Origin: Alistipes sp.
GTDB lineage: Bacteria > Bacteroidota > Bacteroidia > Bacteroidales > Rikenellaceae
Assembly: GCA_017474235.1 (NCBI GenBank)
Contig: JAFVIB010000009.1
Location: 45,010-109,009 of the forward strand
Length of the DNA: 64,000 bases
Direction: 5' to 3'
Shown here: one piece after another, positions 53,979-64,000 of the stretch
Layout: the number at the start of each line of letters is the position of its first letter
How positions within the stretch are numbered: position 1 is the first letter of the stretch
Made by a program: the position numbers and the translations under genes
Notes under the pieces: generated by a model
What the model was told of the DNA's origin: nothing
Database searches by the model: none
Seen by the model: only the letters and a program-made list of their open reading frames with translations

Positions 53979-55922
53979 CTACAATTTGTTTGCCTCAATC
54001 TCAGCATTTACCAAATTGTGCATATAATCACGATACTGCTCAAGAGTCATAGAGCCCTTATCGCCCTCGCCCTGTGCGCGGACTGATACAGTATGCTCAG
54101 CAGCCTCCTTCTCGCCCACGATGAGCAGGTAAGGGATACGCTTAAGCTCGTTATCACGAATCTTACGACCAATCTTCTCGTTACGGTCATCAATCTGTGC
54201 GCGAACATCGTGTGCATTAAGGTAAGAGACAACCTCCTCTGCGTAAGAATTAAACTTCTCAGAGATAGGGAGTACTACGCACTGATCAGGAGAGAGCCAG
54301 AGTGGGAACTTACCGGCAGTATGCTCAAGAAGCACAGCCACAAAACGCTCCATAGAGCCAAATGGCGCACGGTGAATCATAATTGGGCGGTGGAGCTTAT
54401 CGTCTGCACCCTTATAGGTAAGGTCGAAACGCTCAGGCAGGTTGTAGTCCACCTGAATAGTACCGAGCTGCCAGCTTCTACCAAGAGCATCCTTGACCAT
54501 AAAGTCGAGCTTTGGACCATAGAATGCAGCCTCGCCGGTCTCTACAACAGTATTGAGACCCTTCTCCTTACAAGCCTGAATAATTGCATTCTCTGCCTTC
54601 TCCCAATTCTCATCTGTACCGATATACTTAGATGTATTCTCAGGGTCACGGAGTGAAATCTGAGCTGTATATTTATCGAACTTCAGTGTGCGGAAGATGT
54701 AGAGAACAATGTCGATAACCTTCTCAAACTCCTCCAACAGCTGATCCGGACGCACAAAGAGGTGTGCATCGTCCTGAGTAAATGAACGCACACGGGTAAG
54801 ACCGTGAAGCTCTCCACTCTGCTCATAGCGATATACAGTACCGAACTCTGCAAGACGAACAGGCAGGTCCTTATATGAGCGTGGCTTGCTGCGGTAAATC
54901 TCGCAGTGGTGAGGACAGTTCATCGGCTTGAGCAGATACTCCTCGCCCTCAAATGGGGTGTGGATAGGCTGGAATGAGTCCTTACCATACTTAGCATAGT
55001 GACCCGATGTAACATAGAGGTCCTTATTACCGATATGCGGAGTGATAACCTGCTGGTAGCCATGCTCCTTCTGAATCTTACGCAAGAAACGCTCCAGACG
55101 GTCACGAAGCTCTGCGCCCTTTGGCAACCAAAGTGGCAGACCCTGACCTACGCGCTGTGAGAATGTAAAGAGTTCAAGCTCCTTGCCCAGCTTACGGTGG
55201 TCACGCTTCTTAGCCTCCTCAAGCAGCTGAAGGTACTCATCGAGCATAGACTTCTTAGGGAATGAGATACCATAGATACGGGTAAGCATCTTATTCTTCT
55301 CATCGCCACGCCAATAAGCACCGGCAACAGATGTCAGCTTGATAGCCTTGATAAAGCCCGTATTAGGGATATGTGGACCACGGCACAAATCGGTAAATGC
55401 ACCGTTGGTATAGAACGAGATTGTACCATCCTCGAGCGCAGATATAAGCTCAACCTTATACTGGTCGCCCTTCTCGGTAAATGTCTTGAGTGCATCAGCC
55501 TTAGCCACCTCTGTACGAACAAGAACCTCCTTATTACGAGCAAGTTCCATCATCTTCGCCTCAATCTTTGGCAGGTCTGACTCAAGGATAGATACCGGAC
55601 AATCTACATCATAGTAGAAACCCTGCTCGATAGCAGGACCGATACCGAACTTAATGCCCGGATAGAGAGCCTCTAAAGCCTCTGCGAGCAGGTGTGATGA
55701 TGTGTGCCAAAAGGCGTGCTTACCCTCAGCGTCATCCCACTTAAAGAATTTGATAGAGCAGTCGCTCTCAATTGCGCGTGACAAATCTACTGTCACATCA
55801 TCTATCGAAGCAGCCAGACAGTCCGCAGCTAAACGAGGGCTGATACTCTCGGCAACCTGATAGGCAGTTGTTCCCGCAGCATACTCTCTTAATGAGCCAT
55901 CGGGAAAGGTTACTTTAACCAT
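53979..55922 (-). CDS. thrS: Threonine-tRNA ligase
   Basis: The 647-residue product has an N-terminal TGS domain, the editing site [11 protein letters not shown], the class II motifs with zinc ligands ([10 protein letters not shown]), motif 2 [20 protein letters not shown], and a C-terminal anticodon domain ([20 protein letters not shown]). It charges tRNA-Thr. Length is normal. It is followed by infC. Confidence 0.97.
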   Translation of the reverse strand: MVKVTFPDGSLREYAAGTTAYQVAESISPRLAADCLAASIDDVTVDLSRAIESDCSIKFFKWDDAEGKHAFWHTSSHLLAEALEALYPGIKFGIGPAIEQGFYYDVDCPVSILESDLPKIEAKMMELARNKEVLVRTEVAKADALKTFTEKGDQYKVELISALEDGTISFYTNGAFTDLCRGPHIPNTGFIKAIKLTSVAGAYWRGDEKNKMLTRIYGISFPKKSMLDEYLQLLEEAKKRDHRKLGKELELFTFSQRVGQGLPLWLPKGAELRDRLERFLRKIQKEHGYQQVITPHIGNKDLYVTSGHYAKYGKDSFQPIHTPFEGEEYLLKPMNCPHHCEIYRSKPRSYKDLPVRLAEFGTVYRYEQSGELHGLTRVRSFTQDDAHLFVRPDQLLEEFEKVIDIVLYIFRTLKFDKYTAQISLRDPENTSKYIGTDENWEKAENAIIQACKEKGLNTVVETGEAAFYGPKLDFMVKDALGRSWQLGTIQVDYNLPERFDLTYKGADDKLHRPIMIHRAPFGSMERFVAVLLEHTAGKFPLWLSPDQCVVLPISEKFNSYAEEVVSYLNAHDVRAQIDDRNEKIGRKIRDNELKRIPYLLIVGEKEAAEHTVSVRAQGEGDKGSMTLEQYRDYMHNLVNAEIEANKL

Positions 55923-55988
55923 AATCGTTGTTTAATTTTTTAATTGTTATACTTTTGCACCTTCACAGCTCCACAATAACGAGACGGA

Positions 55989-57089
55989 TTACTGCTCAGT
56001 TGTGCCATCTGTTTTAATATCTTTCATCGACATATCTCTACCCTTCTCGCGCTCAAAACGCTCTAAAGGATTGCGACTCCAACGGGCAAAGAGCTCTCTG
56101 CGACGGACAATATCTATCGCAGCATAGATAGCATTACGCATCGACTGTGCATCTGCAACACCCTTACCTGCAATATCATACGCCACTCCGTGATCAGGCG
56201 AGGTGCGAACACAGTCAAGACCCGCAGTGAAGTTTACACCCTCCGGAGAGAGAGCCTTAAATGGTACTAACCCCTGATCGTGATACATCGCCAGCAGCGC
56301 ATCATACCTCTTATAACCTCCACCGGCAAACAGCCCGTCTGCCGCAAATGGTCCGTATGCCAAAACACCCGCCTCATAAGCCTCATTAACCGCCGGACGG
56401 ATAGTCTCAATCTCCTCGGCTCCAAGCAGACCACCATCGCCCGCGTGCGGATTGAGTGCCATAACGGCTATGCGCGGCTCAACGATACCAAAATCCTGCT
56501 TCAGAGTATCCCTGAGCGATGTTATCTGCTCTACTAACGCCTGCTTATCAAGCGCAGCTGCAACCTTATCAACCGGAATATGAATAGTAGCCAAAGCGAC
56601 ACGCAGAATATCTGAACACATTATCATCGTCGCCTTACCTTCACTCTTTGACTCAAAAAACTCGGTGTGACCCGTAAAGCCAAAGCCTACACTATTCATC
56701 GACTCCTTGTTAATCGGAGCTGTTACAATAGCATCAATATTCCCCTGCTCAAAATCAGCCATAGCAGCCTCCAAAGCAGCTACAGCAGCCTTTGCAGCAG
56801 CATCTGTTGCCTTTCCGGGCTCAACAGCAACATCTTTATTGCCAACCTCAACAAGGTTTACCGCGCCAAAACGCGCCTCTGCCCCCGAATTGCAGATGTA
56901 GAAACGCACCGGCTCAAAATCCTCACCCAAAGTGGTTGCATAAACATCTGCAGCCTTGCGATTTCCATAAATCACAGGGGTACAGAGCTCAACCATCATA
57001 GGGTCGGCAAACGACTTTAGGATAACCTCCCAACCAATGCCGTTAATATCGCCCTGAGTAATACCTATTTTTATTCTATTATCGAACAT
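55989..57089 (-). CDS. pdxA: 4-hydroxythreonine-4-phosphate dehydrogenase
   Basis: The 366-residue product has the PdxA signatures ITQGDINGIGWEVILKSF, TAPINKESM, FTGHTEFF, and the metal-binding NPHAGDGGLLGAEE with LLAMYHDQGLVPFKAL. It makes the precursor of pyridoxal phosphate with NAD+. A short C-terminal extension (DMSMKDIKTDG) is extra. The gene lies between the R6 region and thrS. Confidence 0.93.
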   Translation of the reverse strand: MFDNRIKIGITQGDINGIGWEVILKSFADPMMVELCTPVIYGNRKAADVYATTLGEDFEPVRFYICNSGAEARFGAVNLVEVGNKDVAVEPGKATDAAAKAAVAALEAAMADFEQGNIDAIVTAPINKESMNSVGFGFTGHTEFFESKSEGKATMIMCSDILRVALATIHIPVDKVAAALDKQALVEQITSLRDTLKQDFGIVEPRIAVMALNPHAGDGGLLGAEEIETIRPAVNEAYEAGVLAYGPFAADGLFAGGGYKRYDALLAMYHDQGLVPFKALSPEGVNFTAGLDCVRTSPDHGVAYDIAGKGVADAQSMRNAIYAAIDIVRRRELFARWSRNPLERFEREKGRDMSMKDIKTDGTTEQ

Positions 57090-57116
57090 CGTCTAATTTC
57101 TTAACGCTTTAAAAGA

Positions 57117-57124
57117 CAAAGATA
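57117..57124 (-). promoter_or_regulatory. -7 box of the pdxA promoter
   Basis: TATCTTTG on the minus strand, 27 bases before the pdxA start; no clear -33 box. Confidence 0.5.
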
Positions 57125-57193
57125 TATCTTTTTTTTGAAATTAGTACGCACATATTAAAAAAACTTATTCCACGCTCGGGTAAAAAAATTAAA

Positions 57194-57404
57194 TCCACAT
57201 TTTGGCGTCAGAGCAGTGAAGGGTCGCCATAGGCGAGCCAGCGCTCGGTAAAGTTCAATTAGAACAACCGTAATTTCTCGTCAGAAGGCGTAAGATGTGG
57301 TGCATCACAAAAGAAACCCCTTTGGGATAGTACTAAAACGTACAGCCCAAAGGGGTTTACTTTTAGGGATGTGCCGCAGGTTGCGGCTTATCACGAGAAA
57401 TTAC
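57194..57404. repeat. Nested palindromic element R6 at the end of the methylmalonyl-CoA mutase gene
   Basis: Core arms GTAATTTCTCGT (57270-57281) and ACGAGAAATTAC (57393-57404) are an exact inverted pair that includes the mutB stop codon (57401-57403). The arms continue with TCAGAAG facing the preceding CTTAT bases and the same C/C mismatch as R2 and R3. The inner hairpin AAACCCCTTTGGG with CCCAAAGGGGTTT has the loop ATAGTACTAAAACGTACAG. The left flank has two further cores: CCACATTTTGGCGTCAG (57195) and CAGCGCTCGGTAAAG (57239). This fills the 311-base gap between pdxA and mutB; I see no gene there. Confidence 0.7.
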
Positions 57405-59521
57405 TCGGAGAGGATTTCAAGTATCTTGATAGCCGCCACAGAAATCTTCGAACCAGGACCGAAGATAGCTGCTGCGCCATCACGATAGAGCTGATCGTAG
57501 TCCTGTGCAGGGATTACACCGCCGACAACGACGATGATATCCTCACGACCGAGCTTACGGAGCTCCTCGATAATCTGCGGAACGAGAGTGAGGTGACCTG
57601 CTGCGAGTGAAGATACACCAACAACATGAACATCATTCTCAACAGCCTGCTTTGCAGCCTCCGCAGGGGTCTGGAACAATGGACCCATATCGACATCGAA
57701 GCCGATATCTGCATAACCTGTTGCTACAACCTTAGCACCACGGTCGTGACCATCCTGACCCAGCTTAGCAATCATAATACGAGGCTGACGACCCTCGCGC
57801 TTTGCGAACTCTGCGCACATCTGCTTTGCCTTCTCAAACTCTGCATCCTGCTTCATAGCTGAACTATATACACCTGAAATTGAACGAATTACTGCATTGT
57901 AGCGACCTACAACAACCTCACAAGCGTAAGAGATCTCACCGAGGGTTGCACGAACCTTAGCTGCCTCAACAGCAAGCTCAAGGAGGTTACCCTCACCTGT
58001 CTCAACACACTTAGTAATAGCTGCGAGTGCTGCATCAACAGCTGCCTGATCACGATTAGCCTTAAGCTCATTCAGACGAGCAATCTGGCTCTCGCGTACT
58101 GCTGTATTATCTACAGCGAGAATATCGATTGGAGCCTCCTTCTCAAGGCGGTACTCATTCAGACCTATAATCTTCTGCTCACCTGAGTCGATACGAGCCT
58201 GTGTACGAGCTGCAGCCTCCTCGATACGCATCTTAGGAATACCTGTCTCGATAGCCTTAGCCATACCACCAAGCTGCTCAACCTCCTCGATAAGAGCCCA
58301 AGCCTTATGAGCAATCTCATTTGTCAGGCTCTCAACATAGTATGAACCTGCCCATGGATCTACAGAGCGGCATACATTAGTCTCCTCCTGAATGTAAATC
58401 TGAGTATTACGAGCAATACGAGCCGAGAAGTCGGTAGGAAGGGCGATAGCCTCATCCAATGCGTTGGTATGCAGTGACTGAGTGTGACCCAGAGCTGCAC
58501 CCATAGCCTCGATAGCTGTACGACCAACATTGTTGAATGGATCCTGCTCAGTGAGTGACCAACCTGAAGTCTGTGAGTGAGTACGGAGCGCGAGTGACTT
58601 AGGGTTCTTAGGATTGAACTGCTTAACAATCTTAGCCCAAAGCATACGAGCTGCACGCATCTTTGCAATCTCCATAAAGTGGTTCATACCGATAGCCCAG
58701 AAGAATGAGAGGCGTGGTGCGAAGGCGTCGATAGACATACCTGCGTTGATACCGGCACGGAGATACTCAAGACCATCTGCAAGGGTATATGCAAGCTCAA
58801 TATCGGCAGTAGCACCTGCCTCCTGCATATGGTAACCTGAGATAGAGATTGAGTTGAACTTAGGCATATTCTTTGAAGTGTACTCAAAGATATCTGCGAT
58901 AATCTTCATAGAGAACTTTGGAGGATAGATGTAGGTGTTACGCACCATAAACTCCTTCAAAATGTCGTTCTGAATAGTACCGGCAAGCTGATCGAGAGTA
59001 CAACCCTGCTCAAGACCTGTAACAATGTAGAATGCAAGTACAGGGAGTACAGCACCGTTCATAGTCATTGAAACAGACATCTTGTCGAGTGGAATACCGT
59101 TGAACAGTACCTTCATATCCTCAACAGAGCAGATAGATACACCTGCCTTACCAACATCACCTACTACGCGTGGGTGATCAGCATCGTAACCACGGTGTGT
59201 AGCAAGGTCGAATGCCACAGAAAGACCCTTCTGACCTGCTGCAAGGTTACGGCGATAGAATGCGTTAGACTCCTCAGCAGTAGAGAAACCTGCATACTGA
59301 CGGATAGTCCAAGGACGCATAACATACATAGTTGAATATGGACCACGGAGGAACGGTGCAACACCTGCTGCATAGTTCAGATGCTCCATACCCTCAAGAT
59401 CTGCCGCAGTATAGCCATCCTTGACAGATATCTGCTCGGCAGTAATCCAAGGCTCCTTTACAGCCTCAGTAGTGTGGCATGCGCCACCCTGATATTTCAG
59501 TTCTGAAAATTTAGCTCTCAT
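57401..59521 (-). CDS. mutB: Methylmalonyl-CoA mutase, large (catalytic) subunit
   Basis: The 706-residue product has a TIM-barrel substrate domain ([20 protein letters not shown], and [16 protein letters not shown]) and a C-terminal B12-binding domain with DGHDRG (D590, the DxHxxG motif; His is the lower ligand of cobalamin), then [11 protein letters not shown]. It interconverts methylmalonyl-CoA and succinyl-CoA, used by Bacteroidetes for propionate production. It follows mutA by 12 bases; B12 is also needed by the reductase at the left edge. Confidence 0.96.
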   Translation of the reverse strand: MRAKFSELKYQGGACHTTEAVKEPWITAEQISVKDGYTAADLEGMEHLNYAAGVAPFLRGPYSTMYVMRPWTIRQYAGFSTAEESNAFYRRNLAAGQKGLSVAFDLATHRGYDADHPRVVGDVGKAGVSICSVEDMKVLFNGIPLDKMSVSMTMNGAVLPVLAFYIVTGLEQGCTLDQLAGTIQNDILKEFMVRNTYIYPPKFSMKIIADIFEYTSKNMPKFNSISISGYHMQEAGATADIELAYTLADGLEYLRAGINAGMSIDAFAPRLSFFWAIGMNHFMEIAKMRAARMLWAKIVKQFNPKNPKSLALRTHSQTSGWSLTEQDPFNNVGRTAIEAMGAALGHTQSLHTNALDEAIALPTDFSARIARNTQIYIQEETNVCRSVDPWAGSYYVESLTNEIAHKAWALIEEVEQLGGMAKAIETGIPKMRIEEAAARTQARIDSGEQKIIGLNEYRLEKEAPIDILAVDNTAVRESQIARLNELKANRDQAAVDAALAAITKCVETGEGNLLELAVEAAKVRATLGEISYACEVVVGRYNAVIRSISGVYSSAMKQDAEFEKAKQMCAEFAKREGRQPRIMIAKLGQDGHDRGAKVVATGYADIGFDVDMGPLFQTPAEAAKQAVENDVHVVGVSSLAAGHLTLVPQIIEELRKLGREDIIVVVGGVIPAQDYDQLYRDGAAAIFGPGSKISVAAIKILEILSE

Positions 59522-59533
59522 TGTCTCTGCTGT

Positions 59534-61393
59534 TTAGATACCCATCTGAGCCAAGTAGCTGCGCAGTGTCTCAAGGACATTGCTCTTGACGCTGATGAAG
59601 TTGTTAATACCCTTTGCCTGAAGCTCCTCTGTGCAAGCAGGTGCGCCTGCAACTACAAGGATAGCCTTACCACCAAGAAGCTCCTGAACCTTTGGTGCTA
59701 CCTCTGCGTAGTCGTCGTCTGAAGCACAAACAACTACAATCTGAGCCTCTGATGCCAATGCAGCCTCTACACCCTCCTCAACGCTCTTGAAGAAGTTGTT
59801 GTCCTGTACGCGAATACCTGCGCAAGCGAAGAAGTTGCAAGAGAACTGTGCGCGAGCACGAGCCATTGCAAGATTTCCGCAAGTGAGCATAAATGCCTTA
59901 AGCTCCTTACCACTCTTATCTACGCCATAACGCATAGCCTCGAATGACATAGCACCACGGTAAGGTACAAGTACATTACCCTCTGCTGCAGGGCGAGTTA
60001 CTGCCTCTGCTGCAACAGTACCATCTACAACCTCGTTGAAGTTAGGATACTGGTTTGCACCGAGCAGAATCTGACGGCGAGTAGCGATAGCCTTATCCTT
60101 TGCAGCAGCTGAAGCCTTCACGCGCTCAACAACATAACCGCTCTTGAATGCCTCAACATAGCCACCCTTATCCTCAAGCTCGAGGAAGAGCTTCCAAGCC
60201 TCCTCAGCAATAGTCTTTGTAAGAGTCTCGATGTAGTAAGAACCACCTGCAGGGTCGATAACCTGATCGAAGTGAGACTCGTGCTTAAGAAGCAAGCTCT
60301 GATTACGAGCGATACGCTCAGAGAACTCTGTAGGAGTGCTGTATGCGTGGTCAAATGGAAGAACCTCCAATGAGTGAACGCCTGCGATAGCAGCAGACAT
60401 AGCCTCAGTAGTACCACGAAGCATATTTACATATGGATCATATACAGTCTGGTTCCAAGCAGATGTACGAGCGTGAACAAACATCTTGCAAGAGCACTCG
60501 CAAGCTGGCTCATACTGCTTTACAATGTTAGCCCAGAGCAGACGAGCTGCACGGAACTTAGCCATCTCCATAAAGTAGTTTGAAGTAACGGCGAAAGTAA
60601 AGCGAATCTTCTTTGCTGCCTGATCAACAGTAAGACCTGCCTCCATAAGGCGAACAAGGTACTCGTGTGCAACAGAGAGACCGAAACCAAGCTCCTCAAC
60701 GATAGTAGAACCGCTGTCAGAGAATACATTTGCAGATACATTCACAACGCGAACGCCCTTGTACTCTGCAGTAGCCTTTACAAGGTCAGCAATCTTTGTC
60801 AGACACTTGCCACCCTCGCACTCCTCGCACCACTCACCCTTCTGAGAAAGGTGCTTAACGATAGGATCGATGCAGAAGTTTACGCGAAGAGAATCCTTTG
60901 CAACGCCCTCCTTCTCAGCCTTAGCCAAAACAAGAGTTGCGAGCTTAGCCACACCCTTGCCGCAGAATGTAAGCTCAACTGCCGGAAGAACGATACCTGC
61001 AAGCAATGTATCCAAATCCTCTGCAGTGAACTCGCCCTCTGCATTGCAGAAGCAGAAGCCCAAAGAATCAACACCTGCATTAAGCATCTTCAGCGCAGCC
61101 TCATTGGCAGCCTTAGGACACTTTACAGCAATTGTCTGATGAGTAAGCCAGCTATTGTCGCCGCTTACACCTCTCAAATAAGGGAACTCACCTGCCTGAG
61201 TACCCAAAGTCTCAAGACCCTCAAGGTTTTCGGCGCGATAGTATGGACGGAGGTTGAAGCCCTCAGTTGTACGCCATACCAACTTGCGCTCATAGTCGGC
61301 ACCCTTAAGGTCCACAGCTATCGCCGCCTCCCAAGCCTCGGTCGAAACCTCTGGGAACTCGGCAAATAACTTTTCACAGTTGGTTGTTGCCAT
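59534..61393 (-). CDS. mutA: Methylmalonyl-CoA mutase, small subunit
   Basis: The 619-residue product is a homologue of the large subunit (FNLRPYYRAENLEGLETLGT, GAMSFEAMRYGVDKSGK) but lacks the DxHxxG cobalamin motif: the C-terminal Rossmann-like region reads RAQFSCNFFACAGIRVQDNN. It stabilises the heterodimer without binding B12 itself. First gene of the operon. Confidence 0.95.
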   Translation of the reverse strand: MATTNCEKLFAEFPEVSTEAWEAAIAVDLKGADYERKLVWRTTEGFNLRPYYRAENLEGLETLGTQAGEFPYLRGVSGDNSWLTHQTIAVKCPKAANEAALKMLNAGVDSLGFCFCNAEGEFTAEDLDTLLAGIVLPAVELTFCGKGVAKLATLVLAKAEKEGVAKDSLRVNFCIDPIVKHLSQKGEWCEECEGGKCLTKIADLVKATAEYKGVRVVNVSANVFSDSGSTIVEELGFGLSVAHEYLVRLMEAGLTVDQAAKKIRFTFAVTSNYFMEMAKFRAARLLWANIVKQYEPACECSCKMFVHARTSAWNQTVYDPYVNMLRGTTEAMSAAIAGVHSLEVLPFDHAYSTPTEFSERIARNQSLLLKHESHFDQVIDPAGGSYYIETLTKTIAEEAWKLFLELEDKGGYVEAFKSGYVVERVKASAAAKDKAIATRRQILLGANQYPNFNEVVDGTVAAEAVTRPAAEGNVLVPYRGAMSFEAMRYGVDKSGKELKAFMLTCGNLAMARARAQFSCNFFACAGIRVQDNNFFKSVEEGVEAALASEAQIVVVCASDDDYAEVAPKVQELLGGKAILVVAGAPACTEELQAKGINNFISVKSNVLETLRSYLAQMGI

Positions 61394-61453
61394 AATTTTT
61401 TAAATTTTGTTTATTGTTTAGGGTAAAAATTGTTAGCACTATATAAAATCGCG

Positions 61454-61484
61454 TAAAGTTAGCCATATTTTTCAAGACTTCAAA
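61454..61484 (-). promoter_or_regulatory. Promoter of the mutAB operon
   Basis: On the minus strand, TTTG (61484-61481), 19 bases, TAACTTTA (61461-61454; last base off consensus). It lies about 60 bases upstream of mutA. I see no B12 riboswitch-like folding in the 290-base gap. Confidence 0.6.
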
Positions 61485-61630
61485 ATATTTTGGACAAATA
61501 GTCTGATTTCGACAAAAACTTACAACAAAGTCTTTATTGTATCATCAATTTTACAACTTTAACGATAAACATTAAACCAAAAATTTATATTTAACGAATA
61601 TCATTAAAGCAGTGTATTTTTATTATGATT

Positions 61631-61664
61631 TTTGCATCAATTCAGCGAAAAAGTATTAGCTTTG
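61631..61664 (+). promoter_or_regulatory. Promoter of glnN
   Basis: TTTG at 61631-61634, a 22-base spacer (one longer than usual), TAGCTTTG at 61657-61664; the ATG at 61685 is 21 bases downstream. Confidence 0.6.
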
Positions 61665-61684
61665 TGGCAAAAATAGATAGAAAT

Positions 61685-63859
61685 ATGTCGTTACTTCGTT
61701 TTAATATGCTTGAGCGCGCACTCGAGCAGAGGGCGGTAGAGGTCACTCCGCCGAGCAACAATCCGTCAGACTACTTTGGTGAGAAGGTATTTGGCAGAAA
61801 GCAGATGCGCAAGTATCTGAACAAGCAGACTTTTGAGGCTCTTATTGCTACGATAGAGAACAACACCCCTCTCACTCAGGATGTTGCCGATGCCGTAGCT
61901 GCGGGTATGCGTCAGTGGGCACTCACTCACGGTGCAGACCACTATTGTCACTGGTTTCAGCCACTTACGGGCGGTACAGCAGAGAAGCACGACTCCTTTG
62001 CCGAGCCTGATGGTCAGGGTGGACTGTTAGAGGAGTTTTCAGGCAAGGTACTCATTCAGCAGGAGCCTGATGCGTCGAGCTTCCCGAGCGGCGGTATTCG
62101 CAACACCTTTGAGGCGCGTGGTTACTCTGCGTGGGACCCGACCTCTCCGGCTTTTATCGTCGATACGACACTCTGTATCCCTACGCTGTTTATCGCTTAC
62201 AACGGCGAGGCTTTGGACTACAAGACTCCGCTGCTGCGCTCTATACAGGCGGTAAATCGTGCTGCAACAGATGTATGCCGCTACTTTGACAAGAGCGTAG
62301 AGCGAGTATTCTCTTATTTAGGTTGGGAGCAGGAGTATTTTCTTATTGATGATGCACTTTGGTCTGCCCGTCCCGACCTTGTGCAGACAGGTCGTACACT
62401 TATGGGTCACGAGGCTGCAAAAAATCAGCAGCTTGACGACCACTACTTCGGAGCAATCCCTTCGCGCGTGCTATCATTTATGAAGGATTTGGAGTACGAG
62501 TCTCTCAAGCTCGGTATTCCGCTCAAAACACGACACAATGAGGTTGCGCCAAACCAATTCGAGCTTGCGCCCGTATATGAGGAGGCTAATCTTGCCAATG
62601 ACCACAACCAGCTGCTCATAACCATTATGAATCAGGTGGCAAAGCGTCATCACTTCCGCGTACTGCTGCACGAAAAGCCATTCAAAGGCATCAACGGCTC
62701 GGGAAAGCACAACAACTGGTCACTCGGCACAGATGCCGGCGTAAACCTGTTACGCCCGGGCAAAACAGCCTTTGAGAACTTGCAGTTTATAACCTTCCTT
62801 GTCAATGTTATCGCTGCCGTATATAAGCACAATGGGTTGCTCAAGGCTTCTGTTATGTCCGCCACAAACGAACATCGTTTGGGTGCCGGCGAGGCTCCTC
62901 CGGCAATTATCTCTACATTCCTCGGCTCGCAGATTTCGTCAGTACTTGACAAGATTGAGAACTCAAAGAGCGACGAAGATATACGCTTTGACTCGAAGAA
63001 TGTATTCAGAATGAGCGGTCTGACACAGATACCTACCCTATTGCGTGACAATACAGACCGAAATCGTACTTCTCCATTTGCATTTACCGGAAACCGCTTT
63101 GAGTTCCGCGCCGTAGGTGCATCAGACAACTGCGCCGAGGCTATAATTGTCATCAACACAGCCGTAGCCGAACAGTTGGTTGAGTTCAAGAAGATTGTAG
63201 ATGCAAAAATCGAAAAGGGAGAGAAGAAGGAGCGCGCAATATACGAGACCATCCGCGAGATAATCAAAGAGTGCAAGCCTATCCGCTTTGACGGCAACGG
63301 CTACTCTGACGAGTGGAAAGCCGAGGCTGCTAAGCGCGGACTTGACTGCGAGGTCTCTGCACCCCTTAACTTCGACCGCTTTACCGACCCAAAGACAGTG
63401 CAGATGTTCAGCCGTATGGGCGTCTATAATAAGGTTGAGCTCGAGGCTCGCGCAGAGATTAAACGCGAGATGTATGTCAAGAAGATACAGATTGAGGCTC
63501 GCGTACTCGGCGACTTGGCAATGAACCATATCGTCCCTATCGCCTCAAAATATGAGGGTGTGCTGCTTGATAAGGCTTGGAAACTGCATCAGCTCGGTAT
63601 GAGCTCCGCAACCGACCGAGAGCTGATTGAAAATATCCAAAACCGCACAGCAAAAATCCAAACCCTCGTAGCCGAGATGATAGAGTGCCGCAAAAAGGCA
63701 AACCGTATCGAAGATATCCGCGAGAAGTCTATCGCCTACCACGATACCGTGGCAGTATTCTTCAATACCATCCGCGAAGAGATCGACCGCCTCGAGGAGG
63801 TCGTAGATGACCAAATCTGGACCCTCCCAAAATATCGAGAGATACTGTTTATTAAGTAG
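61685..63859 (+). CDS. glnN: Type III glutamine synthetase
   Basis: The 724-residue product has the type III layout: an extended N-terminal domain (RFNMLERALEQRAVEVTPP), HWFQPLTGGTAEKHDSF, LGWEQEYFLID (catalytic Glu), GSGKHNNWSLGTD, and ATNEHRLGAGEAPPAI. It ligates ammonia to glutamate, as in Bacteroides GlnN. I use the ATG at 61685 (MSLLRFNML); the longer frame from 61625 overlaps the promoter. Nitrogen released by histidine degradation could feed it. Confidence 0.96.
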   Translation: MSLLRFNMLERALEQRAVEVTPPSNNPSDYFGEKVFGRKQMRKYLNKQTFEALIATIENNTPLTQDVADAVAAGMRQWALTHGADHYCHWFQPLTGGTAEKHDSFAEPDGQGGLLEEFSGKVLIQQEPDASSFPSGGIRNTFEARGYSAWDPTSPAFIVDTTLCIPTLFIAYNGEALDYKTPLLRSIQAVNRAATDVCRYFDKSVERVFSYLGWEQEYFLIDDALWSARPDLVQTGRTLMGHEAAKNQQLDDHYFGAIPSRVLSFMKDLEYESLKLGIPLKTRHNEVAPNQFELAPVYEEANLANDHNQLLITIMNQVAKRHHFRVLLHEKPFKGINGSGKHNNWSLGTDAGVNLLRPGKTAFENLQFITFLVNVIAAVYKHNGLLKASVMSATNEHRLGAGEAPPAIISTFLGSQISSVLDKIENSKSDEDIRFDSKNVFRMSGLTQIPTLLRDNTDRNRTSPFAFTGNRFEFRAVGASDNCAEAIIVINTAVAEQLVEFKKIVDAKIEKGEKKERAIYETIREIIKECKPIRFDGNGYSDEWKAEAAKRGLDCEVSAPLNFDRFTDPKTVQMFSRMGVYNKVELEARAEIKREMYVKKIQIEARVLGDLAMNHIVPIASKYEGVLLDKAWKLHQLGMSSATDRELIENIQNRTAKIQTLVAEMIECRKKANRIEDIREKSIAYHDTVAVFFNTIREEIDRLEEVVDDQIWTLPKYREILFIK

Positions 63860-63986
63860 GCTACGCAGTACTGCCCGCTTTTTCGAGAAAAAGCAGGCAA
63901 TCGTAGCGGTTTTCAGACAGCACTGCTGTTGATAAAAATAGTGCTTGACTTTGCAAATAAACTTGCAGTCAGCACTATTTTTTATC
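63860..63986 (+). terminator. Two consecutive hairpins after glnN
   Basis: First hairpin: GCTACG (63860-63865) with CGTAGC (63902-63907), with an inner GCTTTTTC/GAAAAAGC stem and a bulge CAGTACT. Second: GATAAAAATAGTGCTTGAC (63931-63949) with GTCAGCACTATTTTTTATC (63968-63986), 18-19 paired bases. The second likely ends transcription. The CAGTACT bulge recalls loop sequences of the R elements but I would not class this as one. Confidence 0.6.
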
Positions 63987-64000
63987 ATCTCCTACGGAGA

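Noticed and set aside
61394-61684. A cobalamin riboswitch before mutAB
   Set aside because: The 290-base gap has promoters in both directions but no B12-box-like or multi-stem pattern that I can support.

Overview
The window looks like a chromosomal segment of a Bacteroidales bacterium, possibly near Alistipes/Rikenellaceae (that placement is inference). Evidence: many TTTG-N19-21-TAnnTTTG promoters, BspA-like leucine-rich lipoproteins, a type III glutamine synthetase, Omp28- and TlpA-type exported thioredoxin-fold proteins, a long-form urocanate hydratase, a fused FtcD and a B12-dependent methylmalonyl-CoA mutase. There are about 45 protein genes and one tRNA. I see no rRNA, CRISPR array, prophage, transposase or integrase.

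Layout. 1-5000: the 3' end of a B12-dependent ribonucleotide reductase, an OmpA-type porin, a lumazine-synthase-like relic with a TPR membrane protein, then recF and a DciA-like gene. 5150-14900: exported proteins (large lipoprotein, TlpA-like redoxin, beta-barrel, Omp28-like lipoprotein), then coaD-lpxD and two DUF4369-like lipoproteins, one fused to thioredoxin. 14900-26700: ruvC, then one minus-strand run ftcD-hutU-hutH-hutI-Na+/solute symporter-FAD oxidoreductase-two unknown proteins, which should convert histidine to glutamate and import a substrate. 26700-36400: a small XRE regulator, an M16 peptidase, two tandem BspA-like lipoproteins and a redoxin lipoprotein. 36700-48400: gcvT, a GNAT-like protein, and a minus-strand block ftsY-rimO-PEGA protein-LRR/SUMF1 fusion, then a sulfatase. 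48400-64000: a CAT-anticodon tRNA, a MalY-type lyase, a dut/GT2/LicD/LuxE-like cluster, infC, thrS, pdxA, methylmalonyl-CoA mutase (two subunits) and glnN.

The most unusual signal is non-coding. A family of long, nested, imperfect palindromes lies directly downstream of minus-strand genes (R1 to R6, plus a remnant R7). Each has an outer stem that often contains the stop codon, a conserved CGCTCGG...TTAGCGG or GCGTAACGC element, and an inner hairpin whose loop resembles TACTnAAGCGTA. Three copies keep one C/C mismatch at the same place in the outer stem, and arm differences in R2 and R3 are mostly G-T pairs, which suggests a conserved structure.

Other points are a G9 tract filling the spacer of the M16 peptidase promoter (a candidate phase-variable switch), a G10 tract in the leader of a BspA-like gene, and several places where a terminator U-tract or loop also supplies the -33 box of the next promoter.
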